From Aselliscus stoliczkanus (Eukaryota; Chordata; Mammalia; Chiroptera; Hipposideridae), in the NCBI GenBank assembly GCA_033961575.1, contig CM066737.1, forward strand, positions 59,726,771 to 59,790,770: a DNA stretch of 64,000 nt, given 5' to 3'. Below the pieces are notes generated by a model, which was given only the letters and a program-made list of their open reading frames with translations, was not told the origin of the DNA and searched no databases. Position numbers and translations under genes: made by a program. Each line of letters starts with the position of its first letter. Position 1 is the stretch's first letter. This document shows, one piece after another, positions 11,299 through 21,321 of the stretch.

Positions 11299-11374
11299 GG
11301 AAGGAAGGAAGGAAGGAAGGAAGGAAGGAAGGAAGGAAGGAAGGAAGGAAGGAAGGAAGGAAGGAAGGAAGGGA
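10591..11374 (+). mobile_element. Ves-like SINE with three tRNA-like units and a long tail
   Basis: It begins GGGCCGGTCAAGTGTCTCAG and contains three successive tRNA-like units, with B-box-like sequences near 10648 (GATTCGATTCCC), 10764 (AGTTTGATTCCC) and 10909 (GTGTTCGATTCT). It then has a body rich in CAACTAAGATTGAAC and the 3' module TTCCCCAATTCCCCAATAAA. The tail is a 260-bp GA/GAAA/GGAA microsatellite. TGTCTGG at 10584-10590 and 11375-11381 is the target duplication. It interrupts a mariner-type element. Confidence 0.85.
11107..11373. repeat. Compound (GA)n-(GACA)n-(GAAA)n-(GGAA)n microsatellite
   Basis: A purine-only run on the plus strand that grew from the A-rich tail of a SINE. It yields long artefact frames of Glu-Arg/Lys repeats (plus) and Ser-Phe/Leu repeats (minus). 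Confidence 0.95.
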
Positions 11375-12924
11375 TGTCTGGATGCTGATGGTAACCACTT
11401 TGAGCACCTCTTGTAATTGCAGAAGTCAAACATGACTTGCATTCATCATTTGTTATCTATATATATTGAGTATTACAACTTTAATATAATTTTTTTCCTT
11501 TCCTAAAATGTGTATACTTTTTATGGCACCATCTGTATTTTAGATATTCACCCTTTATCAGATATATCATTTGCAAATATTTTCTCCAGTTCAGTAGATT
11601 GCCATTTCATCTTCTTGATGGTTTCCTTCACTGTGCAAAAACTTTTTAGTTTGATATAATCCTATTTTTTAATTTTTTGTTTTGTTTTCCTTGCCAGAGG
11701 AGATATACCAAATATACATATGAGCAATGTCAAAGAATTTACTGTCTATGTTTTCTTCTTGGAGTTTTATGGATTAAGGTCTTACATTTAAGTCTCTAAT
11801 CCATTTTTAGTTTATTTTGCATGTGGTGTAAGAAAGTGGTCTAGTTTCTTTTTTATATACATCTGTCCACTTTTATCAACATTATTTATTGAAGAAACTG
11901 TCACTTTCTTATTGTATATTATTGCCTCCTTTGTCATAAATTAATTGTACATATATGAATGGATTTTCTTCTGTGCTCTCCATTCTATTCCATTGATCTA
12001 TGTATCTGTTTTTGTGCCAATACCATACTGTTTTGATTGTAGTTTTGTAATGAATTTTGAAGTCAGGGAGCATGATAACTCCAGTTTTGTTCTTGTTTCT
12101 CAAGATTGCTTTGGCTATTTGGGGCTGTCTTTGGTTCTATATGAATTTTACAATGAATTGTTCTGGTTCTGTGAAAAGTATCATTGGTAGTTTTATAGGG
12201 AATATATTGAATCTGTAAATCTCTTTGGATAGTATGGACATTGAAACAATATTAATTCTTCCAATCTATGAATATGGTATATCCTTCAATTTATTTGTCT
12301 CATCTTCAGTTTCTATCATCAATGTCTTATAGTTGTCAAAGGATAGGTCTTTTACCTCCTTGGTTATATTTATTTCTAGGTGTTTTATTTTATTTTTGAT
12401 GCGATTGTAAATGGGAATATTTTCTTAATTTCTCTTTCTAATAGTTCATTATTAGTGTATAGAAGTATCATTTATTTCTATATATTAATTTTGAATGCTG
12501 CAACTTTACTGAATTAATTTATTAGTTCTAATTGTCGTTTAGTGGAGTCTTAAGAATTTTTGATCTATAGGATCATGCCATCTGCAAACAGTGGCAGTTT
12601 TACTTCTTCTTTTACAATTTGGATTCCTTTTCTATTTCTTTCATTTTTTTTTTTCATCCAAATATTTGTGGTAGCTACAGCTTCCGATACTATGTTGAAT
12701 AAAAGTAGTGAAAATAGGCATCCTTATTTTCCCCCTGATTTTAGGAAAAGGCTTTTAGCCTTTTAATATTTAGTATGTTGTTACCTTTGGGTTTGTTATA
12801 TATAGCCTCTGTTATGTGAGATATGTTTCTTCTATTTCCACTTTTTGGAGAGTTTATTTAAATCATATTATGATGTTGTATTTTCTCAGATACTTTTTCT
12901 GCATTTCTTGAAATGATCATATAG

Positions 12925-13317
12925 GTATTTTTTTCCTCCTTCTCTGTGCCCCAATGCTCCCATCGGTGAAATGGGGGATAATAACATACTTCCTAATATG
13001 GTTGCTGTCAGGATCACATAAGCTAATATATGTGAAAGAACACAGAACAGTGCCTGGCATATAGGAAGCCCAATGTGTATCACCTTTATTTATTTTTTAA
13101 ATTATTTTTATTACTTTTAATTAATTAATTTTTTAAGTTAATTTCAGGTGTACAAAACAATGCAATAGTTAGACATTTACACCCAATCGCAAAGTGATAA
13201 CCCCCTCCAATATACTACCCCTCTGACATTGTGTATAGCTATTACAATTCCATTGACTCTATTCTCTATGCTGTACTCCACATTCTGTGAATATACATAT
13301 ATATATACAATTATGTA
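12925..13317 (-). mobile_element. L1 3'-UTR piece joined to a MIR
   Basis: The old L1 ORF2 breaks at GATCATAT (12915-12922) and resumes with the same GATCATAT (13318-13325). Between lie a plus-strand MIR (about 12940-13080; motifs CCATCGGTGAAATGGGGGAT and CAGTGCCTGGCATATAGGAA) and a minus-strand L1 3' UTR (about 13085-13317; TTTCAGGTGTACAAAACAAT). A MIR is older than this L1, so it must have been carried in, for example by 3' transduction. The repeated GATCATAT may be the target duplication. The poly-A end at the left is weak. Confidence 0.55.
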
Positions 13318-13642
13318 GATCATATGGTTTTTATCTTTTATTTTGTTAATGTGTATTCCATTGATTGATTTGTGGGTATTGAACCATTCTTGTCCCCCTG
13401 AAATAAATTGCATTTGATCTTGGGGTATGATCTTTTTAATGTAATGTTGACTTTTGTTTGTTAATATTTTTTTGAGAATATTTGCATCCATGTTCATCAA
13501 GAATATTGTTGTGTAATTTTTTTGTAATGTCTTTTTCTGGTTTTTGTATCAGTGTAATACTGGGTTCATAGAATGAATTTGGAAGTATTTGATTTTTTTC
13601 CATATTTTTGGAATAGTTTGAGAAGGATAAATATTAATTCTT

Positions 13643-13683
13643 GGGCTGGCCGAGTGGCGCAGTGGTTAAAACAAAACAAAACA
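13643..13683 (+). mobile_element. Minimal SINE insertion (41 bp)
   Basis: Only the first ~27 bases of the SINE head (GGCTGGCCGAGTGGCGCAGT then GGTTAA) plus an (AAAAC)n tail are present. It is flanked by perfect 14-bp duplications AAATATTAATTCTT at 13629-13642 and 13684-13697 inside the old L1. Confidence 0.85.
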
Positions 13684-13764
13684 AAATATTAATTCTTCTT
13701 TGAGTGTTTGGTAGAATACACCTGTAAATCCATCTGGTCCTGGACTTTTATTTTTTGGGAGGTT

Positions 13765-13880
13765 TTTTTTTTTTTTTTTTTTTTGAGGGCAGTGTCACTG
13801 GCCCTCATATGTGGGACTCAAACCGGGGCTGCTGGCTTCCCAAGCCAGCGCTCAACCACCGCGCCACTCGGCCTGGCCTG
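13765..13880 (-). mobile_element. Short tRNA-derived SINE
   Basis: A poly-T run, then TGAGGGCAGTGTCACTGGCC and on to GCGCCACTCGGCCTGGCC, is the full short SINE in minus orientation. It is inserted in the old L1 between GGGAGG and TTAGGAATTTTTTG. Confidence 0.88.
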
Positions 13881-14286
13881 TTAGGAATTTTTTGATTACT
13901 AATTCCATTTTGTTGCTAGTAATCAGCCTGTTCAGGTTTTCTGTTTCTTCCTGGTTCAGTCTTGGAAAATTGTACATTTTAAAAAATGTATTTGTTTCTT
14001 TCAGATTGTCAATTTGTTGATGTATAGTTGTTTGTAGTATAGTTGGTGTTGATTGTAACTTCTCCTCTTTCATTTCTGATTTTATTTGTTTTGGCCATGT
14101 CCATTTTTTTCTAGATGAGTCTGGCTAAAGTTTTATCAATTTTGTTTATCTTTTCAAAAACTAGCTCTTAGTTTCACTGATTTTCTCTATTATTTTTTTG
14201 TTTTTATTTCATAAATTCCACTCTAATCTTTGTTATTTTCTTCCTTTTCCTAACTTTTGACCCTATTTTGTTCCGCTTTTTATAGT

Positions 14287-16458
14287 GTCTTTTTTTAAAA
14301 AATAGACTAGGGAGGTTTATTTAAAAAAAGAATACATTTTTTAAACCAGGTACATGGGTGCACTCAATGTAACAATGCCTTCTGAAACATAGGTTACATA
14401 ATGTTCATAAATGCAAGGAACAGTCTCATTCTCTAAAAATTATACAGCAAACCTTTTAAGCTTAGAAAGTCTTCAAAGTGGAGGCTGAAAGTGCTTGATG
14501 ACAAGAAGTAACTCTAGAGTCTGATACCACAGAGCTAGTGCTGCAAATTACACTACTACCACACAGCTGCAAACTACTTTTTGTATTCACACAGCATTAA
14601 ACAAAATGGTTTTGATTTCAATTTTTTCAAATGTCTTGGTGCTGCAAGAAAAAAGTTGAATGATACACAAAACTATTGAATGTTACAACAGAAGTATTTA
14701 AATACCTCCAAAATTTAATAAAACAACCATGTTAAATTTTTAAAAAGGAGAAAAAAAGAAAAGTCTGACAGAACTCTCAAGCAAGTCAGAGGTCCTCTTC
14801 ATAAGTAGTCAAATAAAATTTGCAGGAAATTTCAATAAATTATCTTGAAACCATGGCAGAGAACTAATTTTCAGAATCATCATGGAGGTCCACCATTAAA
14901 TGTCTTAAATCCGGAGCAACTTCCTTTTGGCATGGAATTGCCACTGCTTTGTCCAATTCTATCAATTGGGAATGCATTATTTGCATGTTGAGTTATCATG
15001 CTTGCCCCTTTCTGGCAATCACCCGTTCACCTTGTATCATAATAGCCAGGCCCTTGAGAAGGTATACCATGACAGTCTTTCCTTAGTCCACTTGTGTACA
15101 GTCCATGGTATTCAACCGAATGTTGTTCTTCAGAACATTGCTGTGTTCCACTTCCTCATTCTGTGATGACTCTGTCTCCCTCTCTATTTATACACACTGA
15201 AGCATTACTGTGACTCCCAAGGGAAGCCTTTTTTACATTGCGTCCTGACATTTCTCTCCCAGATTGTTCTGGCCTTTCAATTCTTGTTTCCAGCTTGTTG
15301 TTGGGCATGCCTCTTTTATTTTTTCAGGTGATTGGTCTAGATGGATTGGGCCCTGCTTCTCGAGGATGTCTAGAGTGAATGATATTGGGCCTGTCATGAA
15401 TGAATACAGTTCTCCTCTCATCTCATTCCCCGAGTACTTCTCACCTGTCTCTCTAAGTTCATTTCTTGGTGGTGGAGGCTCATTTGTTCTGGAATCTCTG
15501 AAATATTTGGGATGCCTTTCAAAACCTGGATCTTCTCTTCATGTAGTAGGATGTGTTTTTTTTTCTTTTCACTTTGACCAAAAAAGCATTCTTGCCTTTC
15601 AAATATGAAGATTGCGCTGTTGAACTCTCAGAAAACCTGTCCTCTCTCAGTGATCAAAGTCATTAAATCTGTCCTGTTGATAAGAGTAGTCAGATCCATG
15701 GCTGAATCATGCATCTGTATTTAGATAGAACTTTGTATTTTTGCTCCAGTAAGGATAATCTCACCTATGATGTACATCACATGGGTATTTCAAAGAATTA
15801 TTTTTTTCTTGTTCCTAATGAAGCTGCTGCTTTTGCCTTCTCAGTTCCTCTCATTCTCAAGCAATACATTCAGTTGCTTTATGACATTTCTGTTCAATAT
15901 GAATGCATTCCCTTTCCAAGTTTTCCTGTTCTACTGTCTCTCTCTCTCTAGTTTTTGCCTTTCAATTTCTAGGATCTCTCTCTGTCTGCGTCTCTGTCTC
16001 TGTCTCTGTCTCTCTCTCTGTAAGTGTTCCCATTCTTTCCATTCATTAATTATTTTAATGTGCTCTCACTCTCAATGTTCTCTTTCTGCAATCTCACTTA
16101 GTCTTTGAAGATCTACTGTTTGTCACAATCTTTCAAAATGACCTAAATGTTCTCTCAGCCTTTGTTCCTTCATCTTTCCAAAAGGCAAAATGTCTTCCCT
16201 TCAGTGGTCTTTGTCCCTTTTAAAAAAATCTAATTTAGATCGATCCTTTTCCTTGCTTCTTCCATTAGTTTTCTCTTATCTTCCTCTTCTTGATGGCTTA
16301 CAATGATCTCCTTTAGTTTGGTCTAGCAGTATTATACCATTTGTCTGGGATTCTGAACCTCCTATTTTCTTAGTATCCTTGCCTTCCTTTTTTTTTTCCA
16401 GATTTCTCAGATGACCTTTTCTCTTATTCTTTGAGAGAGACTGTGTCTTGCTACTTCT

Positions 16459-16505
<47 letters not shown>

Positions 16506-17384
16506 TTCTTGAACTACTAGAACTTCTTGAACTACTCTGTTCATCATTTTATTTCTTCAAATCTTTCTTAGAATGATCACCTTTAACTTTGTTGACAGAA
16601 ATCAGTTGTCCATGCAGCTGAAGATGTGAAAATGTGAGATGAAGATATGCAATATATTTGGACACCTCTGTGCTTGAAGACATAGTTACTATGCCATAGC
16701 ACTTTGCCCCAGGACTTCGAACATTTGTAACTACCTTTGTACTCAGAGCCTTACCATGTTTGCCAAAGAGGTTCTTTAAATGAGCAGCTTTGGTATTAGA
16801 AGAAAGTTCACTACCCAGCTATTTTTAGTTGAGCTTCCACTGATACCACTAGTACTACTTTTATTTCCTTTATCATCTTTGGATGATGTCTTGCTGTCTT
16901 TAGATTCCTTTGAAGAGCTTTCTCATTTTTTTTCCTCACCATCCTTGACAAAAGCATCATCTTCCACATAAGCATCTCCACTCAACTCATCTTTTTTCTG
17001 TTTTTTTTTTTTTTTTTTTTTAACTGATGATTTTGGTTGGTTTTTTGTTTGGAGTATCAGTTGAAACAGTTAATTCAATATTATCTGGATCACCACCTTC
17101 CTCTTCAATGTTCATCACTATAGGCTAGGAGTAACTACCTCTTGAGTCTCCATGATTGCCCCTTGGGAGGCCACACTGTTGGTTGCAGCCTTTGCAGCCT
17201 TTGGGGAGGAGCAGATATTGCAGAAGAGGCAGGGACCCCTCTGGGCTGTGGTGGCCATTTGCAGGCCTGGCCTGGCCTGTACTGCAGGGGCAGAGGTTCT
17301 GCAGAAAGGTCCTTGTCCACCCCTCACATGCAGGTGTTAACTGGGGCTTCTCCATCTGCCTTGCCCCACCTGCTTATTTGTAGT
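14287..17384 (-). pseudogene. SLTM: Processed pseudogene of SLTM (SAFB-like transcription modulator)
   Basis: The minus strand keeps recognisable pieces of the nuclear RNA-binding protein SLTM in order. IEEEGGDPDNIELTVSTDTP is encoded at about 17109-17050, and DELSGDAYVEDDAF follows. A serine/lysine-rich SSKESKDSKTSSKDD precedes the RRM remnant near 16800-16600 ([33 protein letters not shown]). An Arg/Glu-rich coiled region covers about 16030-15900. The C-terminus SGFKTFNGGPP comes just before 14882. No introns separate these parts. About 250 codons between the acidic N-terminal part and the RRM are missing compared with the human protein as I remember it. Two tandem TGA codons (14877-14882) stand where CGA arginine codons would be, just before the old stop. 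14870-14290 looks like 3' UTR. Frameshifts, stops and a (TA)n tract at 16462-16504 confirm decay. It lies inside the old L1. The first ~270 bp (17110-17384) is not explained by SLTM. Confidence 0.85.
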
Positions 17385-18120
17385 TTCTTTAGGTGTATGC
17401 TTAGATTGTTTATTTGAGATTTATCTTTTTTTTTAGGTAGGTTTTATCTCTATGAACTTACCTCTTAGAATGATTCTTTCTGTGTCTCATAGATTTTGGA
17501 ACATTATTCTTTTATTCTTATTTGTCTCAAGATATTTTTTGAGTTCCCCTTTGATATCTTTGTTAACCAATTGATGGTTTAGTAGCATATTTTTAACCCT
17601 CATAGGTGTTTTTTTTTTATAATTTTCTTCTTGTAATTGATTTCTAGTTTCATAATTTTGTGGTTGGAAAACATGCTTGATATGACTTCAATCTTCTTAA
17701 TTTTATTAAGAGTTGTTTTTTTTAGCTTAACATGTGATATATCTTGAAGAATGTGCCATGTGCACTTGAAAAGAATGTGTTTTCTGCTCCTGTGGATGGA
17801 ATGTTCTGTGAATATCTGTTAAGTTGACCTGAACTAATGTGTCATTTACGGCCACTGTTTCCTCGATTTTCTGTCTGGATGATGTATATCCATTGATGTA
17901 AGTGGTGTGGGGTGTTAACAGCTCCTACTATTATTGTATTTTTGTCAATATCTTCCTTTATGTCTCTTAATATTTGCTTTATGTATTTTGGTCCTGCCAT
18001 GTTGGATGCATAGATGTTTATGAGTGTTATATTCTCTTGGTGATTTGATCTCTCTATTATTATGTAATGCTCTTCTTTGTCTCTTCTTATAGTCTTTATT
18101 TTAAAGTCTTTTTGTCTGAC

Positions 18121-18228
18121 AAAAAAAGAAGCAAACATGTCTACCTATAAGTATATAGAACAAAAGTGGCCATATAACCCAGATTTTAAAGGAAAATTCC
18201 AATTTATAGTGTTTAAAATTTGTATGCC
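18121..18228. other. Unassigned insert edge
   Basis: The old L1 stops at TTTTTGTCTGAC and resumes near 20086. This first 100 bp of the interruption matches nothing I recognise. Confidence 0.35.
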
Positions 18229-18506
18229 AGGGCCAGCCACATGGTTCAGTTGGTTAGAGTGCAAGCTCTTAACAACAAGGTTGCTGGTTTGACTCCCTAG
18301 ACTCCTGCATGAGATGGTGGGCTGTTCCCCACCACAACTAAATTGAAAGCATCAGCTAGAATTGGAGCTGAGCTTGCATCCTCCACAACTAAGATTGAAG
18401 GACAACAACTGGACTTGGAGCTGATGGGTCCTGGAAAAACACAATGTTCCCCTTCCCCAATTCCCCAACACTGTTCCCTTCTCCAATTCCCCAATAAAAT
18501 CTTTTT
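18229..18506 (+). mobile_element. Ves-like SINE, single tRNA unit
   Basis: It begins GGGCCAGCCACATGGTTCAG, with A-box-like TGGTTAGAGTGC and B-box-like GGTTTGACTCC. The CAACTAAGATTGAAGG body and 3' module CCCCAATTCCCCAA are the same as in the SINE at 10591, but the 3' module is duplicated before AATAAAATCTT. A TATG-rich microsatellite (18525-18632) follows. Confidence 0.8.
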
Positions 18507-18524
18507 TAAAATATTTAAAAATTG

Positions 18525-18632
18525 TATACAATATATATGTGTACATATATGTATATATGTATATGTGTATATATGTATATGTGTGTGTGTATATATATAT
18601 TCAGTTATATATATTTATATTGCTACATATAT
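18525..18632. repeat. TATG/TA-rich microsatellite
   Basis: Alternating TATATG, TGTG and TATA units between a SINE tail and the mariner at 18634; probably grown from the SINE tail. Confidence 0.8.
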
Positions 18633-18633
18633 A

Positions 18634-19911
18634 TTGAGTCTTCAGAAAAATCATGATGCATATTTGCAACAGATGGCACTAGTTCATTTTTGGAAGTACT
18701 CGAGTCATTTGCATCTATGTTAGTGCTATGTCATCTGACAGCTGACAGTTCTAGCTTCACTCTAAAAAAAAATTGAGCGATTTGGCTGAATTTTGGAGAT
18801 TTTACAAGTTGAAGATGGAAGACCAAACAGTGTATTTTTGCCATATTTTACTCTTTTACTTCCATAAAGGGAAGAACACTCATCAAGCTTGTGAAAAGTT
18901 GCACGAAGTTTACGGTGACAATGTTCCACAAGAACATCAGTGCCAACAATGGTTCATGAAATTCTGTACTGATGATTTTGATCTCAACTACACTCCTTGG
19001 TCAGGGAGGCCCACCGAGGTTGATGATGACAAAATAAAGGCATTGAGCAAGTCAAACCCACTATACACAACACGAGAGATTGCAGAAACATTGAACACCC
19101 ATCATTCAAGTGTTCATGACCACTTGAAGAAGCTGGGATACCTAAGCAAGCTTGATATTTGGGTTCCTCATGAACTCAAAGTTCATTTAATGGTGCATGT
19201 AAACATCTGCAATATGCTCATTAAATGTGAGGAAAATGATCCTTTTTTGAAGCAACTGATAACTGGTAATGAGAAGTGGATTGTACACAACAATGTGGTG
19301 TGCAAATGGTCTTGGTCCCGATGTGATGATTCACCTCAAATGACATTGAAATCAGACATTCATAATAGGAAGATTATGCTCTCAGTGTGGTGGAATTTTA
19401 AAGGTGTGTTTTTCAAGCTCCTACCAAGGAACCAAATAATCAATTCAAATGTGTACTGTCAGCAATTGGATAGTTTGAATGAATCCATCATCCAGAAATG
19501 TCCAGAGCTTGTTAATTGTAAAGGAGTTGTGTTCCACCGCAACAACACAAGAACACACACAAGTTTCATCACCTGTCAAAAATTATTGGAGCTTGGATGG
19601 GATGTGTTGTCACACCCACCATACTCACCTGACCTTGCGCCATCAGACTTCCACTTTTTTTGCTCTCTCAAAACTCCTTGCTTGGTATAATGTTCAAGTC
19701 AGATGAGGCTGTAAATCAGCACCCTGTTCAGTTTTTCACAAATAAAGACAGGCTCTTCTATGAATGAGGAATTATGAAGCTCACTGAAAGATGGCAAAAG
19801 GTTATCAAACAAAATGGGCAATATATCATTGATTGATCTTTGTTTTTTATATAAATAAATGACCTTTGAAAAACATAGACAAAATATGTCATGACTTTTC
19901 TGACAACCCAA
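18634..19911 (+). mobile_element. Mariner transposon, 1,278 bp, inactive
   Basis: Left end TA|TTGAGTCTTCAGAAAAATCA; right end, reverse-complemented, TTGGGTTGTCAGAAAAGTCA|TA. The size, the ~28-bp inverted repeats and the TA target duplications are typical of mariner. One degraded transposase gene fills the interior. The 81-bp MITE at 6396-6476 has the same termini. It sits in the interruption of the old L1, beside a SINE. Confidence 0.9.
18773..19869 (+). pseudogene. Mariner transposase pseudogene
   Basis: A 305-codon open stretch (18773-19690) covers nearly all of a mariner transposase, which cuts and pastes the element at TA sites. Visible parts are the N-terminal helix-turn-helix region (residues ~25-125, with GRPTEVDDDKIKAL and TREIAETLNTHHSSVHDHLK), the WVPHEL motif at 130-135, and YSPDLAPSD at 284-292. 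The catalytic triad is ruined: the first Asp is Asn166 (TGNEKW), the second is Asn257 (FHRNNTRTH), and only Asp292 remains. The 34-residue spacing between the last two shows the DD34D type. The frame opens with TTG; the first ATG is at 18815. After SLK (residue 300) one base is missing. The other frame then continues NSLLGIMFKSDEAVNQ to KLTERWQKVIKQNGQYIID, with one TGA near 19768. Confidence 0.9.
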
Positions 19912-19913
19912 TA

Positions 19914-20085
19914 TATACAATAAACTTGGATTGTGAGTAACTTGATTTGGGGTGTTCTGCAAGACAAGGAAGCATTTATAATACATTTTAACATGGTAAA
20001 AGAACGATGTCTTGCAAATACAAGTAGTTTGTTTCCAAAAAAAATTATGCTCACAAACCAAAGTTTGCTGCCTAACCCAGGCTTC
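19914..20085. repeat. Possible ancient DNA-transposon fragment
   Basis: The stretch with CTTGGATTGTGAGTAACTTG and ACGATGTCTTGCAAATACAA reads like an old Tigger-type end, but this is from memory and weak. It fills the gap between the mariner and the point where the old L1 resumes. Confidence 0.35.
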
Positions 20086-20249
20086 TTTTTGTGTCCATTT
20101 GCTTAAAATATCTTTTTTCATCACTGCACTTTCAGTTTGTGTGTGTCTTAAGATTTGAAGTAAGTCTCTTATAAGCAGCATCTATATGGGACTTGTGTTT
20201 TTTAGTTTGTTTATTTGTTTTATCCATCCATCCATCCTACTCGTATGCC

Positions 20250-20357
20250 TTTATTTTTTTTGAGGGCAGTGTCACTGGCCCTCATATGTGGGACCCGAAC
20301 CAGGGCCGCTGGCTTCCCAAGCCAGCGCTTAACCACCGCGCCACTCGGCCGGCCCTC
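20250..20357 (-). mobile_element. Short tRNA-derived SINE
   Basis: Full short SINE, minus orientation, ending GCGCCACTCGGCCGGCC. The flanks CTCGTATGCCTTT and CTCGTGTGCCTTT are its target duplication in the old L1. Confidence 0.9.
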
Positions 20358-21321
20358 GTGTGCCTTTTGATTGGAGCATTTAGTCAATTTACATTTATCA
20401 TTGGTAGGTATGTACTTATTGCCATTTTATTAATTGTTTTTTGGTTGTTGTAGTAGTTCTCTGCTCCTTTTTTCCTGTCTTTCCCTACTTCTGTTGTAAA
20501 TTGATGAGCTTCTTTAGTGTTATGTTTGGATTCCCTTTCCGTTATTTTTTGTATCTATTAGAGTTTTTAGTTTGTGGTTACCATGAGATTTATATATAAA
20601 ACCTGTGTTTCCAGCAGTCTATTTTAACTTCATTGTTGCTCAAGTTGGAACACATTCTGAAAGCAATATATTTTTTACTCCCCCCATCATTTTATATTTT
20701 TGATGTCATATTTTCAACATTTTTTGGTGTGCGTATATATCCCTTAATTAATTATTATAGATATACATGATTTATTACTTCTGTCTTTTATATTTCACAC
20801 GAGCTTTATAATTGGTTGATTCACTGCTTTTAGTAAATATTTTCCTTTACTAGTAAGATGTTTTTCTTATTTTTAGTTTTGGCCTTGTCTTTTCCACTTA
20901 AAGAAGTCCATTTAACATTTTTTGTAGTATCATTTTAGTGGTGATGAACTCCTCTAACTTTTGCTTGTCTAGGAAACTCTTTACCTCTCCTTCAGTTTGG
21001 AATGATAAGCTTTCTGGGTATAGTTTTCTTGGCTGTAGTTTTTTTTTTTCTTTCATCACTGAATATTTAGTGCCAATCCGTTCTAGCCTGCAAAATTTCT
21101 GCTCAAAAATCAGCTGATAGGCTTATGGGGGTCCTCTTACCTGATTTTCTCTTGGTGTTTTTAAGATTCTGTCTTCATCTTTAACTTTTGAAATCTTAAT
21201 TTGATATGTTTTGGCATGGGTCTCTGGATTCATTTTTTTTTTTTTTTAGCGTCTTTGTGCTTCCTGGACTTGGATGTCATTTTCCTTCACTAGATTACAG
21301 AAATTTTCAGTTATTATTTCT

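Larger units (their letters stand above)
10505..11537 (+). mobile_element. GGGTGCC-family mariner-type element, long form, split by a SINE
   Basis: The left end GGGGGTGCCAAAAAATGTAT and the right end TATGGCACCATCTG|TA are inverted repeats. Removing the SINE at 10591-11374 leaves about 240 bp. Just after the SINE, the plus strand encodes LDADGNHFEHLL followed by a stop, which looks like the end of a Tc1/mariner transposase, so the element is an internally deleted relic. It sits inside the old L1 (CTTTATTTGCT / TTTTAGATATTCACC). Confidence 0.75.

Noticed and set aside
11107..11373. CRISPR-like array
   Set aside because: The repeats are simple tetranucleotides with no unique spacers; the sequence is a mammalian nuclear genome.
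11037..11442. Frames of 113-150 codons made of Ser-Phe-Leu or Glu-Arg-Lys repeats on both strands
   Set aside because: They are translations of the compound purine microsatellite in a SINE tail; every frame stays open for that reason alone.
15709..16108. Hydrophobic plus-strand frames of 80-113 codons that look like membrane segments
   Set aside because: They are antisense to the Arg/Glu-rich part of the SLTM retrocopy.
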